Source: a virus. From it: a stretch of 26,711 nt of DNA. Within the stretch, counting starts at the first letter, position 1. Each line of letters begins with the position of its first letter. Below, in pieces: positions 19,465-25,329 of the stretch. The DNA lies in IMG/VR virus record IMGVR_UViG_3300028027_001166, positions 1-26,711 of that record, one strand, 5' to 3'. Made by a program: the position numbers and the translations under genes. The notes beneath the pieces were generated by a model, which saw nothing but the letters and a program-made list of their open reading frames with translations, was not told the DNA's origin and made no database searches.

Positions 19465-19477
19465 TTTGAGAGTTCGA

Positions 19478-19747
19478 CTATTTTTGCAAACCTGCTGCGT
19501 CAAACATTTCGTCTAGTGACTCATAAGATACTTTATCATCAATGCCCAACGCCGCTATGAGGAAGTTGAAGGTTTCGTTAATGTATGCCTCACTTGCGGG
19601 GGTAGATATAACAATACTTTCATTAATAAAATAAGCAAGAGGCAAACCTAAATCATTATAAGCAGTAAACTCTTTAAGGTTTTCATCATCTCTATACTCA
19701 GACCAGAACTCAGAGAGTATCTCACACATAGCCTCAAAGTCGGTCAT
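19478..19747 (-). CDS. Acidic hypothetical protein
   Basis: This 89-residue acidic protein (MCEILSEFWSEYRDDENLKE, YNDLGLPLAYFINESIVIST, YINETFNFLIAAL) is of a type found in actinobacterial phages and plasmids, recognised by the NDLGLPLAY block; function unknown. It starts in an ATGA overlap with the gene before it, with GAGG upstream, and is weakly similar in layout to that gene. Confidence 0.68.
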   Translation of the reverse strand: MTDFEAMCEILSEFWSEYRDDENLKEFTAYNDLGLPLAYFINESIVISTPASEAYINETFNFLIAALGIDDKVSYESLDEMFDAAGLQK

Positions 19748-20022
19748 GCGTCTACCTCTTGTGCCTTAAAGAAGGCTTCAATGCTATCAAAGTCTTGGCT
19801 TGGGTCTACCTCTCGCATATCACATAGGATATCATAGGCATACTCTATTGCCTTTGTACCGCTCAAAGTAGGGTTAGCCCATTGGCTTGCTATCAAACCT
19901 GATAATGTTAGTACATCCTCAAACTCATGCCAAAAGTCTACTGGTAAATACTCCACTGCTTCTAGTTCTAGATAATGATCTCCAATATAAGCAAGGATAT
20001 CTGCTTTGGTTTCTATTCTCAT
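19744..20022 (-). CDS. Acidic hypothetical protein
   Basis: This 92-residue helical acidic protein (ADILAYIGDHYLELEAVEYL, SGLIASQWANPTLSGTKAIE, YAYDILCDMREVD) is unknown to me. The central SGLIASQWANPTLSG...AIEYAYDIL segment parallels LGLPLAYFINESIV...YINETFNFL of the following protein, so the two may be diverged duplicates. ATGA overlaps link it on both sides. Confidence 0.66.
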   Translation of the reverse strand: MRIETKADILAYIGDHYLELEAVEYLPVDFWHEFEDVLTLSGLIASQWANPTLSGTKAIEYAYDILCDMREVDPSQDFDSIEAFFKAQEVDA

Positions 20023-20270
20023 TCTTGTTCCATTCTCCAGTTCTTGTAGTCGTGGTGTAACTTAGGTTCGTTCCTTACCTTATCCCGCTCTGCTTCTGCA
20101 CTCTCAAAGACTACCATAAGGCGATTGAAGGTGAGTTCAGGTAAGACTCGTGCTACCATTATACCAACCTGCTCCAAATCAAGGTTTAGGTCAGATACTA
20201 TAACATTAAACTTTTCTGCTAATTTTTCTTCTTTACCGATACCGCCAACTCTGCGTATGCTGTAAGCCAT
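20019..20270 (-). CDS. Hypothetical protein, first gene of the operon
   Basis: This 83-residue protein (MAYSIRRVGGIGKEEKLAEK, LDLEQVGIMVARVLPELTFN, VVFESAEAERDKVR) looks mostly helical; no family is recognised. It is preceded by an extended -10 promoter (20288-20296) and AGGAG 4 nt before the ATG. It leads a three-gene operon joined by ATGA overlaps that ends at the candidate origin. Confidence 0.66.
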   Translation of the reverse strand: MAYSIRRVGGIGKEEKLAEKFNVIVSDLNLDLEQVGIMVARVLPELTFNRLMVVFESAEAERDKVRNEPKLHHDYKNWRMEQE

Positions 20271-20287
20271 AGTACTCCTCTCTATCC

Positions 20288-20296
20288 ATTATACCA
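20288..20296 (-). promoter_or_regulatory. Extended -10 promoter
   Basis: TGGTATAAT on the minus strand, directly after the terminator of the upstream operon, for the gene starting at 20270. Confidence 0.6.
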
Positions 20297-20343
20297 AAAA
20301 GAAGGGGAGGGAGCAAACCCACCACAGATTGCTCCCCCACCCT
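20296..20343 (-). terminator. Strong intrinsic terminator
   Basis: On the minus strand GGGTGGGGGAGCAA, an 11-nt loop, then TTTGCTCCCTCCCC forms a long GC-rich stem, followed by TTCTTTTT. It ends the large leftward operon 15 nt after the gene at 20359. Confidence 0.8.
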
Positions 20344-20358
20344 AGAACTAAGGTGACC

Positions 20359-20721
20359 CTACCCCAGTTCTTGCTCAACTAAAACTGGTAGATATGCATC
20401 CACAAATTTATCAAATGGTACCGATACTCTATCAGTAACAGTCTTAGTAATGAAGTCAACTAGGACCGTGGTCTCACCTAACTCGTAACCGTCATTGTGA
20501 ATTGCGTAGATACCAAAGCCGTGCTCATCTAGAATCTCATGCTGCATTAGATAACTAATGATCATACGTGTTCCATACGATGAGTCATCCCACCTAGGCT
20601 TGGCATGCTGCAGGGCCTGGGCCAGGTCTCGCTGCCATTCAGTCTCTCCCCAGTGGCTGTACAAGACGACCATAGGGCCTGTCTCACTGTCTTTAAATAC
20701 GTAGTTAATGCGTGCTCCCAT
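20359..20721 (-). CDS. Conserved hypothetical protein
   Basis: This 120-residue protein matches a type I know from actinobacteria and their phages: MGARINYVFKDSETGPMVVL YSHWGETEWQRDLAQAL, then KPRWDDSSYGTRMIISYLM and HGFGIYAIHND. The VVLYSHWGET and YGTRMIIS blocks are its signature. No function is established. It is the last gene of a long coupled operon, starts on a TAATG overlap and is followed by a strong terminator. Confidence 0.75.
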   Translation of the reverse strand: MGARINYVFKDSETGPMVVLYSHWGETEWQRDLAQALQHAKPRWDDSSYGTRMIISYLMQHEILDEHGFGIYAIHNDGYELGETTVLVDFITKTVTDRVSVPFDKFVDAYLPVLVEQELG

Positions 20722-20870
20722 TATTCTTCAATCCTTTCTAGCGCTACTACACTTAGGTCATATAATATTTCTTTATATACTTCGTCTTGTTCTTCGGTGT
20801 CGGTGTCTGCTTGAAAGTTCATATACTGGCCTGTAGGCTCGTGTATGACTTCAATATTCCATCTAGGCAT
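20721..20870 (-). CDS. Acidic small protein, 49 aa
   Basis: MPRWNIEVIHEPTGQYMNFQ ... EEQDEVYKEILYDLSV is a strongly acidic small alpha/beta product of unknown role. The ATG has GAGGAG 4 nt upstream and overlaps the preceding gene by 8 nt; the stop forms TAATG with the next gene. Confidence 0.65.
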   Translation of the reverse strand: MPRWNIEVIHEPTGQYMNFQADTDTEEQDEVYKEILYDLSVVALERIEE

Positions 20871-21294
20871 TTTGCTCCTCGTCTTGTAGGGTCTTTAACT
20901 CTTCTAGTGTAGCGCACTTTGGACATTTCTCCAACTCGCTGTATACATCACTAATCTCATAATTCTCATCTTCCCACTCTGTCTGGCAGTTCTCACAGAA
21001 ATACCACGGAATGCTGACTTGAATCTGAATTAGTGTATCCTCTGGACATGGGACCTCAGTAATAAAATAACCAATCCTATTAACAAATCCCCAGCCGCTC
21101 CAGATGTAGGTGCCACCTTCTCCGTCACCGTGCATCCAAATTTTGGCGGGGTCCTGAGATTTAACAAACTCTACTTCCTCACCATATGTCTCAAACATAT
21201 AACCGTCAAAGGAAGCATTGTCGTCTAGATGATTAATGATTGGTTTGTAGGTTTGGACAAAATCATCATAGTCCATTTCAATAAACTTATCCAT
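20863..21294 (-). CDS. Hypothetical protein with C-terminal zinc ribbon
   Basis: This 143-residue protein has an acidic, mixed alpha/beta N-terminal domain (KPIINHLDDNASFDGYMFET, KIWMHGDGEGGTYIWSGW, RIGYFITEVPCPEDT) and a zinc ribbon near the C-terminus (YFCENCQTEWED...LEKCPKCATL; two CxxC pairs). The family is unknown to me, though HGDGEGG.YI.SGW..VNR.GY looks strongly conserved. It overlaps its neighbours by 8 nt each side. Confidence 0.7.
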   Translation of the reverse strand: MDKFIEMDYDDFVQTYKPIINHLDDNASFDGYMFETYGEEVEFVKSQDPAKIWMHGDGEGGTYIWSGWGFVNRIGYFITEVPCPEDTLIQIQVSIPWYFCENCQTEWEDENYEISDVYSELEKCPKCATLEELKTLQDEEQNA

Positions 21295-21439
21295 TTAGTC
21301 TCATCCTAACAATGTCGTAAGCATCAATAGCACCAGCAGTATAGTCAACCATAGAGAAATCATTCTCCTGCTCATACTCATCACGCAACAAGGTAAGTTC
21401 CTCAATGCGCCCTGTAACAAATTCTAATAGGTCATCCAT
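21287..21439 (-). CDS. Small acidic helical protein, 50 aa
   Basis: MDDLLEFVTGRIEELTLLRD ... DYTAGAIDAYDIVRMRLNG looks like two helices. An AGGAGC site lies about 10 nt before the ATG and the gene overlaps both neighbours by 8 nt. Its ending (D...GAIDAYDIV) resembles the end of the next product (AEGLLDAYANVYEL), so they may be related. Confidence 0.63.
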   Translation of the reverse strand: MDDLLEFVTGRIEELTLLRDEYEQENDFSMVDYTAGAIDAYDIVRMRLNG

Positions 21440-21710
21440 TGGCCTTGCTCCTATCTGCAATTGCAAATGCTAGTTGGTATGTTAATTCATAGACGTTGGC
21501 ATATGCGTCCAGCAAACCTTCTGCATACTTGCGTTCCATGGAATCCATTGCGTCTCCATAGTCTGTATCTTCTTCAACCTTCTGCCAGTAGAGCAGTTCT
21601 GTTTCTGCCTCCAGCATAAGGTTCTTAAGTTCTCCGTGAAGGATATCTGTTCCTGATTCGCCTAGGTCTACTAGGTTTTGTAGTCGTGGTGCTAGGGTTA
21701 AGTTGTTCAT
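21432..21710 (-). CDS. Helical hypothetical protein
   Basis: This 92-residue protein (LQNLVDLGESGTDILHGELK, MLEAETELLYWQKVEEDTDY, ERKYAEGLLDAYANVYELTY) is largely helical with likely coiled-coil character. It has no recognised family. TAATG links it to the previous gene. TATGAT happens to end 6 nt before the ATG, as in the leaderless genes, but without a -35. Confidence 0.65.
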   Translation of the reverse strand: MNNLTLAPRLQNLVDLGESGTDILHGELKNLMLEAETELLYWQKVEEDTDYGDAMDSMERKYAEGLLDAYANVYELTYQLAFAIADRSKANG

Positions 21711-21865
21711 TACTCTATCATACCCTCTGCCACTGACAAAAGGTGCTCGGTCGCTGCTATATTACCTAATACAAAATGATAACTTTCATCAGTTGAATGC
21801 AGTTGGTCTAGGTCCTGAATTAAACTAATACGATGTATCTTAATATACTCAATCAGTTTCTTCAT
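21710..21865 (-). CDS. Small helical protein, 51 aa
   Basis: MKKLIEYIKIHRISLIQDLD ... SYHFVLGNIAATEHLLSVAE is a two-helix product. GAGGA sits about 4 nt before the ATG inside the preceding gene, which it overlaps by 17 nt. The stop forms TAATG with the next gene. Confidence 0.63.
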   Translation of the reverse strand: MKKLIEYIKIHRISLIQDLDQLHSTDESYHFVLGNIAATEHLLSVAEGMIE

Positions 21866-22082
21866 CTTCCTCATCCTCTTCCGTAATCAGTTCAGATACG
21901 TCAATGCTATCAATCTCTGCGGTAAAGGAATAATCTGAATAGTCATAAGAAGCAATCTCCTCTGCCTGCTCTGCATTATCAGCCTCTACAATAAAGTAAT
22001 AGGTTACGGCTACTTGGACTTCGTACTGCTTGGTTTCTAGTTCGGACACGGCGGTTTTTTCTCCTTGGTTCTTAATGGTCAT
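21849..22082 (-). CDS. Acidic protein with YEV..TY.Y.VEA motif
   Basis: This 77-residue protein has the strand-helix pattern KQYEVQVAVTYYFIVEADNA EQAEEIASYDY common in small phage proteins, then an acidic end (EEDEEDEETD). The C-terminal domain of the protein at 24856 (EVEVEVTVSYNLTLTV...) shares this pattern, so the two may be paralogous domains. There is no ribosome-binding site; the ATG lies exactly 6 nt after TATAAT of an internal promoter. Confidence 0.68.
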   Translation of the reverse strand: MTIKNQGEKTAVSELETKQYEVQVAVTYYFIVEADNAEQAEEIASYDYSDYSFTAEIDSIDVSELITEEDEEDEETD

Positions 22083-22085
22083 ATA

Positions 22086-22304
22086 TTAATTATAGGGGTT
22101 TGAGTCTATTTTTACAACCTGTGTGGGTGTGATATCGGTCACATCGTAAATGACTGGGGCATTCCCATCTGATACGCCAATACTAATAATCTTATCAGAT
22201 CCACAGGCGCACTGAGGCTCAAAGCAATCAGGCACAGTTTGTTGGGTAGTTATCTCGTAAAGGGCATCGCAATCAGTGCATAGATAATCATACTTAGTCC
22301 ACAC
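22086..22304 (-). CDS. Zinc-ribbon protein, 72 aa
   Basis: The frame is open further upstream, but GGAG 7 nt before a GTG at 22304 and the coding content of the overlapping upstream gene set the start here. The product has a CxxC pair (LCTDCDALYEITTQQ) and a CACG group (PQCACGSDKIIS), a four-Cys zinc ribbon, then a beta-rich tail. Function unknown. It overlaps the zinc microprotein upstream by 11 nt. Confidence 0.66.
   Translation of the reverse strand: MWTKYDYLCTDCDALYEITTQQTVPDCFEPQCACGSDKIISIGVSDGNAPVIYDVTDITPTQVVKIDSNPYN
22089..22117 (-). promoter_or_regulatory. Leaderless internal promoter (TTGTAA-17-TATAAT)
   Basis: TTGTAA (22117-22112), 17 nt, TATAAT (22094-22089), 6 nt, ATG (22082) on the minus strand, inside the last codons of the upstream gene. 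Confidence 0.65.
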
Positions 22305-22395
22305 GTAATGACTCCAGATCTTGTTCTGTATAACATTTCTTACAAACCAGGGTAGACTCAAAGAAGGTAACGGAAGCATTACAACAAGCACTCAT
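22294..22395 (-). CDS. Zinc-knuckle microprotein, 33 aa
   Basis: MSACCNASVTFFESTLVCKKCYTE... has the CCN..VT....TLVCK.CY pattern of a very small zinc protein widespread in actinobacteriophages; C4, C5, C18 and C21 are the likely ligands. It starts in TAATG with the gene before it. This frame, not the longer one in the other phase, is the coding one here. Confidence 0.72.
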   Translation of the reverse strand: MSACCNASVTFFESTLVCKKCYTEQDLESLRVD

Positions 22396-22553
22396 TAGTC
22401 AAAGTACCCTTCTGCTTGTAACCCTGATAGGAACTCCTGTGCAATGTGTAGATTATGATGTAACCATGGGTCGTCATTAGAGTCTACTAATCCCATAACA
22501 GATTGAATAGCAAGTATCATATCGTCATGCTCATTAGGTCTATATCCTAGCAT
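22395..22553 (-). CDS. Small protein, 52 aa
   Basis: MLGYRPNEHDDMILAIQSVM ... DDPWLHHNLHIAQEFLSGL is a helical acidic product of unknown role. TAATG couplings on both sides, plus an AGAGGAG site 8 nt upstream, support translation. Confidence 0.65.
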   Translation of the reverse strand: MLGYRPNEHDDMILAIQSVMGLVDSNDDPWLHHNLHIAQEFLSGLQAEGYFD

Positions 22554-22729
22554 TACTCAGACTCCTCTATAGGCTCAAATACATTATCAATAACATCTAC
22601 ATCATCAGGTTCAGTACCCTGAATTTCTTCAAGGAATAAGTCTTTAGCCTGTTCAATGCTATCAGCCTCAATCTCCCTGTTCCAATAGTTATTTACTCGT
22701 TCATAGTAATCAATGTTATAAATAGGCAT
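22553..22729 (-). CDS. Small acidic protein, 58 aa
   Basis: The start at 22729 (TAATG overlap, GGGGAG upstream) is preferred to an in-frame ATG at 22780. The product MPIYNIDYYERVNNYWNREI EADSIEQAKDLFLEEIQG has a strand, then a helix, and an acidic tail (EEIQGTEPDDVDVIDN). The W....EA.S.EQA pattern is like that of the protein at 21849. Function unknown. Confidence 0.65.
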   Translation of the reverse strand: MPIYNIDYYERVNNYWNREIEADSIEQAKDLFLEEIQGTEPDDVDVIDNVFEPIEESE

Positions 22730-22890
22730 TACTCTCCCCAATACTTTACAATAGTGTTCATGGTAATATGTAGGTGGCAATCACAAGGGTCTCCCCCCAT
22801 GTTTTCCTCAAATTCAAAGTGCGATAGGTTGTCCTCATAAATCTCATTTACGAGTTCTGATATTGTGTATGGTTTGTATGTTGTGGTCAT
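22729..22890 (-). CDS. Small protein with CDCHLH motif, 53 aa
   Basis: MTTTYKPYTISELVNEIYED ... GGDPCDCHLHITMNTIVKYW is of a type I know from actinobacteriophages. The C-x-C-H-x-H cluster may bind a metal. It starts in ATGA with the preceding gene; TATGAT also ends 6 nt before the ATG with TGT in front, a possible internal promoter. The stop forms TAATG. Confidence 0.68.
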   Translation of the reverse strand: MTTTYKPYTISELVNEIYEDNLSHFEFEENMGGDPCDCHLHITMNTIVKYWGE

Positions 22891-23312
22891 GCTTCTATCA
22901 TAACACTAGGGTCTGACATTTTGGACTGCCATAGAGAACAGTTATTATCTAGTCTATCTCCAAAGACACGGATGTAGTCTGCGATATCCTCTGTTTGTTC
23001 TGTTAGACATTCTTTAACTGTGTCTACTGATATAAATACTCTGCCATTCCATAGACCCATTTGGCCAATGTTTGTTGGTACTTCTAAGCATCCGTAAGTG
23101 TCTTGCTCCCAGCCTACTCCTTCTGAACAAACCAGGGCATACTTATTGTCGCCAAATACATTTTTTTCTTCCAGGGTAACGAGTAATAGATTATCTACTG
23201 TACATGGACTAAACTCATTACTATACTGTAGACGATAGATATCATTAGCAATTGTGGCTAACTTCTTACCGTCTACGATTTGACCGATATATCCCTTAGA
23301 TCTATTTCTCAT
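22887..23312 (-). CDS. Hypothetical protein, first gene of the operon
   Basis: The frame extends into tRNA-Asp, which cannot be coding, so I place the start at 23312, where AAGGA lies 5 nt upstream. The 141-residue product (MRNRSKGYIGQIVDGKKLAT, TVDNLLLVTLEEKNVFGDNK, YALVCSEGVGWEQDTYG, GLWNGRVFISVDTVKECL) appears beta-rich; no family is recognised. A candidate promoter lies at 23344-23372 with repeats upstream of it. Confidence 0.68.
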   Translation of the reverse strand: MRNRSKGYIGQIVDGKKLATIANDIYRLQYSNEFSPCTVDNLLLVTLEEKNVFGDNKYALVCSEGVGWEQDTYGCLEVPTNIGQMGLWNGRVFISVDTVKECLTEQTEDIADYIRVFGDRLDNNCSLWQSKMSDPSVMIEA

Positions 23313-23343
23313 TATGTTCCTTACTGTTGGTGGTTTATATTTA

Positions 23344-23372
23344 ATTTTACCGTAATGTGGTTCATAAAGCAA
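23344..23372 (-). promoter_or_regulatory. Promoter of the 23.3-20.4 kb operon
   Basis: TTGCTT (23372-23367), 17 nt, TAAAAT (23349-23344) on the minus strand; the RNA start would be near 23337, 25 nt before the ATG at 23312. Confidence 0.5.
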
Positions 23373-23375
23373 GTC

Positions 23376-23436
23376 TACGTAATCGTAAAATGTCCGATTT
23401 GTGAGGTTTGGTACGTAATCGTAAATGTGAGGTTTG
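23376..23436. repeat. Two-fold repeat of paired motifs upstream of the promoter
   Basis: TACGTAATCGTAAA at 23376-23389 and 23412-23425, each followed by GTGAGGTTTG (23401-23410 and 23427-23436). The copies lie directly upstream of the -35, as activator or repressor sites would. The TCGTAA and GGTTTG parts are those repeated in the hub at 18.8-19.5 kb. Confidence 0.65.
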
Positions 23437-23458
23437 TCACACCGTTCGAAAAATCTTG

Positions 23459-23532
23459 CGAAGCGTACGGGACTTGAACCCGTGATCTCTACCGTGACAG
23501 GGTAGCGCATTAACCAACTATGCTAACGCTCC
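23459..23532 (-). tRNA. tRNA-Asp (anticodon GTC)
   Basis: A 74-nt cloverleaf: acceptor GGAGCGT/ACGCTTC (one G-T pair), anticodon stem CTACC/GGTAG with loop CTGTCAC (GTC at 34-36), T-arm ACGGG-TTCAAGT-CCCGT, discriminator G, no encoded CCA. It lies between the DUF932 gene and the next leftward operon. Confidence 0.9.
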
Positions 23533-23541
23533 AATTATGGA

Positions 23542-23565
23542 GAGCAGTTTTATTTCATGCTCAGG
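23542..23565 (-). terminator. Conserved 3' stem-loop, copy 2
   Basis: On the minus strand CCTGAGCA, an 11-nt loop ending AAAAC, then TGCTC: a 5-bp stem just after the DUF932 stop and 9 nt before tRNA-Asp. No T-run, so it may be a processing signal that frees the tRNA rather than a terminator. Confidence 0.5.
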
Positions 23566-23573
23566 AAAATTTG

Positions 23574-24596
23574 TTATGCGATAGACATTACATTCTGCAC
23601 AACTTTTAGTAAGCGATTTTTTTCTGCGTTGATAGCAGGGTCAAATCCGCTTGCGCTTGCAAGGATTGACTCATTAGAGCCACCACGAGCAGAACGGTAC
23701 CAATCAAGGCGTTCGGTGAGAGCATTGAAAGCACCCCACGCATTACCAGCAATCATGCCATTGAATTCACCAGTGTAAATATCGTTGATAACATCAACTT
23801 TATTTTCCCACTTCTTGTTGCTACCCTTAGCATCTTTTTCTGGCTTAGGATATGCAGCGAGAATGATTTTGTTGAAATCAAGAGCAGAGACTTCCTTCTC
23901 AATCATCGCCTTAGCCATGATATCAAATTCATCCATGTATGCATTAGCAAGACCGAGAGTCTCACGAGCAATTTGCACTTTACCGTTAGCGGTCTGAGTG
24001 TGGCGAATTTTGAAAGATTGCTTGATACCCTTCTTGTTCTTGCGACCTACGCCACCAAGAGCAAGATTGAGAGTGTTAGCGCACACAACACGAACGGGTG
24101 TTATGCTTGCTTGAATAGCGATAGAGCCATCGTGTGATGTGTTGATGAGGAGATAAGTCTTTACCTTATCTGCAACACCGTTAGGGTCTAGAACTGTCTC
24201 ACGCTCAAGAGCAAGAGCGCCGAATACTACACGCCCACCCTTGATAGAGCCAGCGGTTTCCCAACGACCGCCACCGTCTAGAATGTTATCACCGAATGAA
24301 AATAAATCCTCATTCTGTAAAACATGGTAACGCTCACCAACTACGCCAAGAACATCTGTCTGAGCATTGTCGGTAGGATTTGTACGCACGACATATTGGT
24401 ATTCCTTGTCGCTTGTTAGGTGTGCAGGGATTGGCATATCCTCAAGACGAACATTCCAACCATTTAGATTTGCTGCTTCCAGCATTTCTAGAGTTGTTTT
24501 TTCCTCTGTGAATACGGTACCCAATCCATGCCATGCAGGTTCACGGAAAGATGCAAAAGATGTTTTTCCGTTTTGTGTTTCTAGGTCATGTGCCAT
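23574..24596 (-). CDS. DUF932 phage/plasmid-like protein
   Basis: The start at 24596 (MAHDLETQNGKTSFASFREP) is that of the family; the frame runs 21 codons further up without support. The 340-residue protein matches DUF932 / TIGR03299: AWHGLGTVF near residue 21, VLGVVGERYHVLQNEDLFSF, GGRVVFGALALERE, SHDGSIAIQASITPVRVVCA NTL, and WGAFNALTERLDWYR. Such proteins are common on phages and plasmids, often beside replication or recombination genes, but their activity is unknown. It lies next to a DnaA-box pair and a tRNA gene. Confidence 0.88.
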   Translation of the reverse strand: MAHDLETQNGKTSFASFREPAWHGLGTVFTEEKTTLEMLEAANLNGWNVRLEDMPIPAHLTSDKEYQYVVRTNPTDNAQTDVLGVVGERYHVLQNEDLFSFGDNILDGGGRWETAGSIKGGRVVFGALALERETVLDPNGVADKVKTYLLINTSHDGSIAIQASITPVRVVCANTLNLALGGVGRKNKKGIKQSFKIRHTQTANGKVQIARETLGLANAYMDEFDIMAKAMIEKEVSALDFNKIILAAYPKPEKDAKGSNKKWENKVDVINDIYTGEFNGMIAGNAWGAFNALTERLDWYRSARGGSNESILASASGFDPAINAEKNRLLKVVQNVMSIA

Positions 24597-24630
24597 GAGT
24601 TTTTCTCTTTTCTGTTTGTTGATATATCTA

Positions 24631-24659
24631 ATCATACACGACCCCACCGACATATGCAA
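24631..24659 (-). promoter_or_regulatory. Possible promoter of the DUF932 gene
   Basis: TTGCAT (24659-24654), 17 nt, TATGAT (24636-24631) on the minus strand. The -35 is weak. RNA start would be near 24624. Confidence 0.4.
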
Positions 24660-24700
24660 ATCAGGCTAGTTAGATATGGGGCAAATCGGACATTCCTTAA

Positions 24701-24716
24701 TGTGATTAAATTCACA
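24701..24716. promoter_or_regulatory. CRP-type palindrome
   Basis: TGTGA-TTAAAT-TCACA is a perfect match to the CRP/GlxR family operator (TGTGA-N6-TCACA), flanked by A and T so that the arms are 6 bp. It is centred about 84 bp upstream of the predicted DUF932 start site. Host cAMP-receptor control of a phage gene is possible. Confidence 0.55.
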
Positions 24717-24739
24717 TGATCGTATGGGCGTGTCGTAAG

Positions 24740-24759
24740 TTATCCACAAGTTATCCACA
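24740..24759 (+). other. Two tandem DnaA boxes (second pair)
   Basis: TTATCCACA at 24740-24748 and 24751-24759, both perfect, 11 bp start to start, about one helical turn, so DnaA would bind the same face. It lies between the CRP-type site and a conserved stem-loop, upstream of the DUF932 gene. Confidence 0.7.
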
Positions 24760-24777
24760 GGCGGATCGAAAAATTTA

Positions 24778-24805
24778 GTGAGCAGTTTACATGGACTTGC
24801 TCAGG
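24778..24805 (-). terminator. Conserved 3' stem-loop, copy 3
   Basis: On the minus strand CCTGAGCA, loop, AAACTGCTCAC, followed by TAAATTTTT. Together with the T-run it can end transcription of the gene at 24856. Confidence 0.6.
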
Positions 24806-24839
24806 TCCCTTACCCAGTTTCAAGGCATGTGGCAGGCCA

Positions 24840-24861
24840 TTTTAGTAGCCCCCTACTAAAA
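24840..24861 (-). terminator. Hairpin at the stop codon
   Basis: TTTTAGTAG, loop GGGG, CTACTAAAA on the minus strand: a perfect 9-bp stem that contains the TAG stop of the gene ending at 24856. It may slow ribosomes or protect the 3' end; no T-run follows. Confidence 0.5.
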
Positions 24862-25263
24862 ATCAATCCTGTCAACTGAGGCGCTAAGCCAAGTTATGTT
24901 ATCAGAATTATAAGACACTGATTCAAAGTCAATATCATTTACAATTGACTCAACGTCTTCATCGTGTGGAACGGTTAGAGTTAGGTTGTAACTTACGGTA
25001 ACCTCAACTTCAACTTCCTTGGTAAGTTCAAAACCACAAATCTCTGCAATTTCATTTGCTTGTGATTCTGTGATTCCGTTATTCTCTAACTCATTCAGTG
25101 TCCATGTCTGCATTGCTTCGTTGACACGATTAATCTCTGCAGCCTGTGCATAGTCACGTTGAGTGACACGCTGAATGTGTTCATCTTTACTTTTTAGTGA
25201 TTGCTGTAGAGCCGCAATCTGTGTGTTTAGGAATTCATTTGTTGCATTTACTACTGACTCCAT
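24856..25263 (-). CDS. Coiled-coil protein with YEV-like C-terminal domain
   Basis: This 135-residue protein has a helical coiled-coil N-terminal half (NTQIAALQQSLKSKDEHIQR, QAAEINRVNEAMQTWTLNEL) and a beta/alpha C-terminal half (EVEVEVTVSYNLTLTVPHDE, DIDFESVSYNSDNIT). The second half resembles the protein at 21849. The family is unknown but I know the layout from actinobacteriophages. GAGG lies 6 nt before the ATG in a leader (CAGAAAGAGGCCCCCAATGG) nearly repeated before the gene at 25827. Confidence 0.7.
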   Translation of the reverse strand: MESVVNATNEFLNTQIAALQQSLKSKDEHIQRVTQRDYAQAAEINRVNEAMQTWTLNELENNGITESQANEIAEICGFELTKEVEVEVTVSYNLTLTVPHDEDVESIVNDIDFESVSYNSDNITWLSASVDRIDF

Positions 25264-25299
25264 TGGGGGCCTCTTTCTGTTAGGTTGTTTATATCTTCA

Positions 25300-25329
25300 A
25301 TTGTACTACTGGCGACTGACATTTGTCAA
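25300..25329 (-). promoter_or_regulatory. Promoter of the coiled-coil gene
   Basis: TTGACA (25329-25324), 18 nt, TACAAT (25305-25300) on the minus strand. The -35 overlaps the palindrome TGACATTTGTCA (25317-25328), a possible operator. Confidence 0.62.

Larger units (their letters stand above)
18792..19477. other. Noncoding hub, candidate replication origin
   Basis: No credible gene lies in these 686 bases. They hold two DnaA boxes (18821-18841), at least a dozen copies of CAAACC/GGTTTG in both orientations, the TCGTAAT motif (18927, 19164, 19242, 19285, 19360), a perfect leftward promoter (19001-19029), a near-perfect rightward promoter (19302-19330), a 47-bp tandem duplication (about 19372-19464), and palindromes TTTGGCCAAA (19415) and GGCTAAAAGCC (19151). 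Boxes plus repeats plus strong promoters are the layout of many replication origins; a master regulatory region is the alternative. Confidence 0.55.

Noticed and set aside
22305-22391. N-terminal extension of the zinc-ribbon gene at 22086
   Set aside because: The overlapping frame 22294-22395 encodes a recognisable phage zinc microprotein with proper TAATG coupling, and a GTG with GGAG marks the true start at 22304.
23313-23510. N-terminal extension of the gene at 22887
   Set aside because: It would run through tRNA-Asp and a repeat array; a good ribosome-binding site marks the start at 23312.
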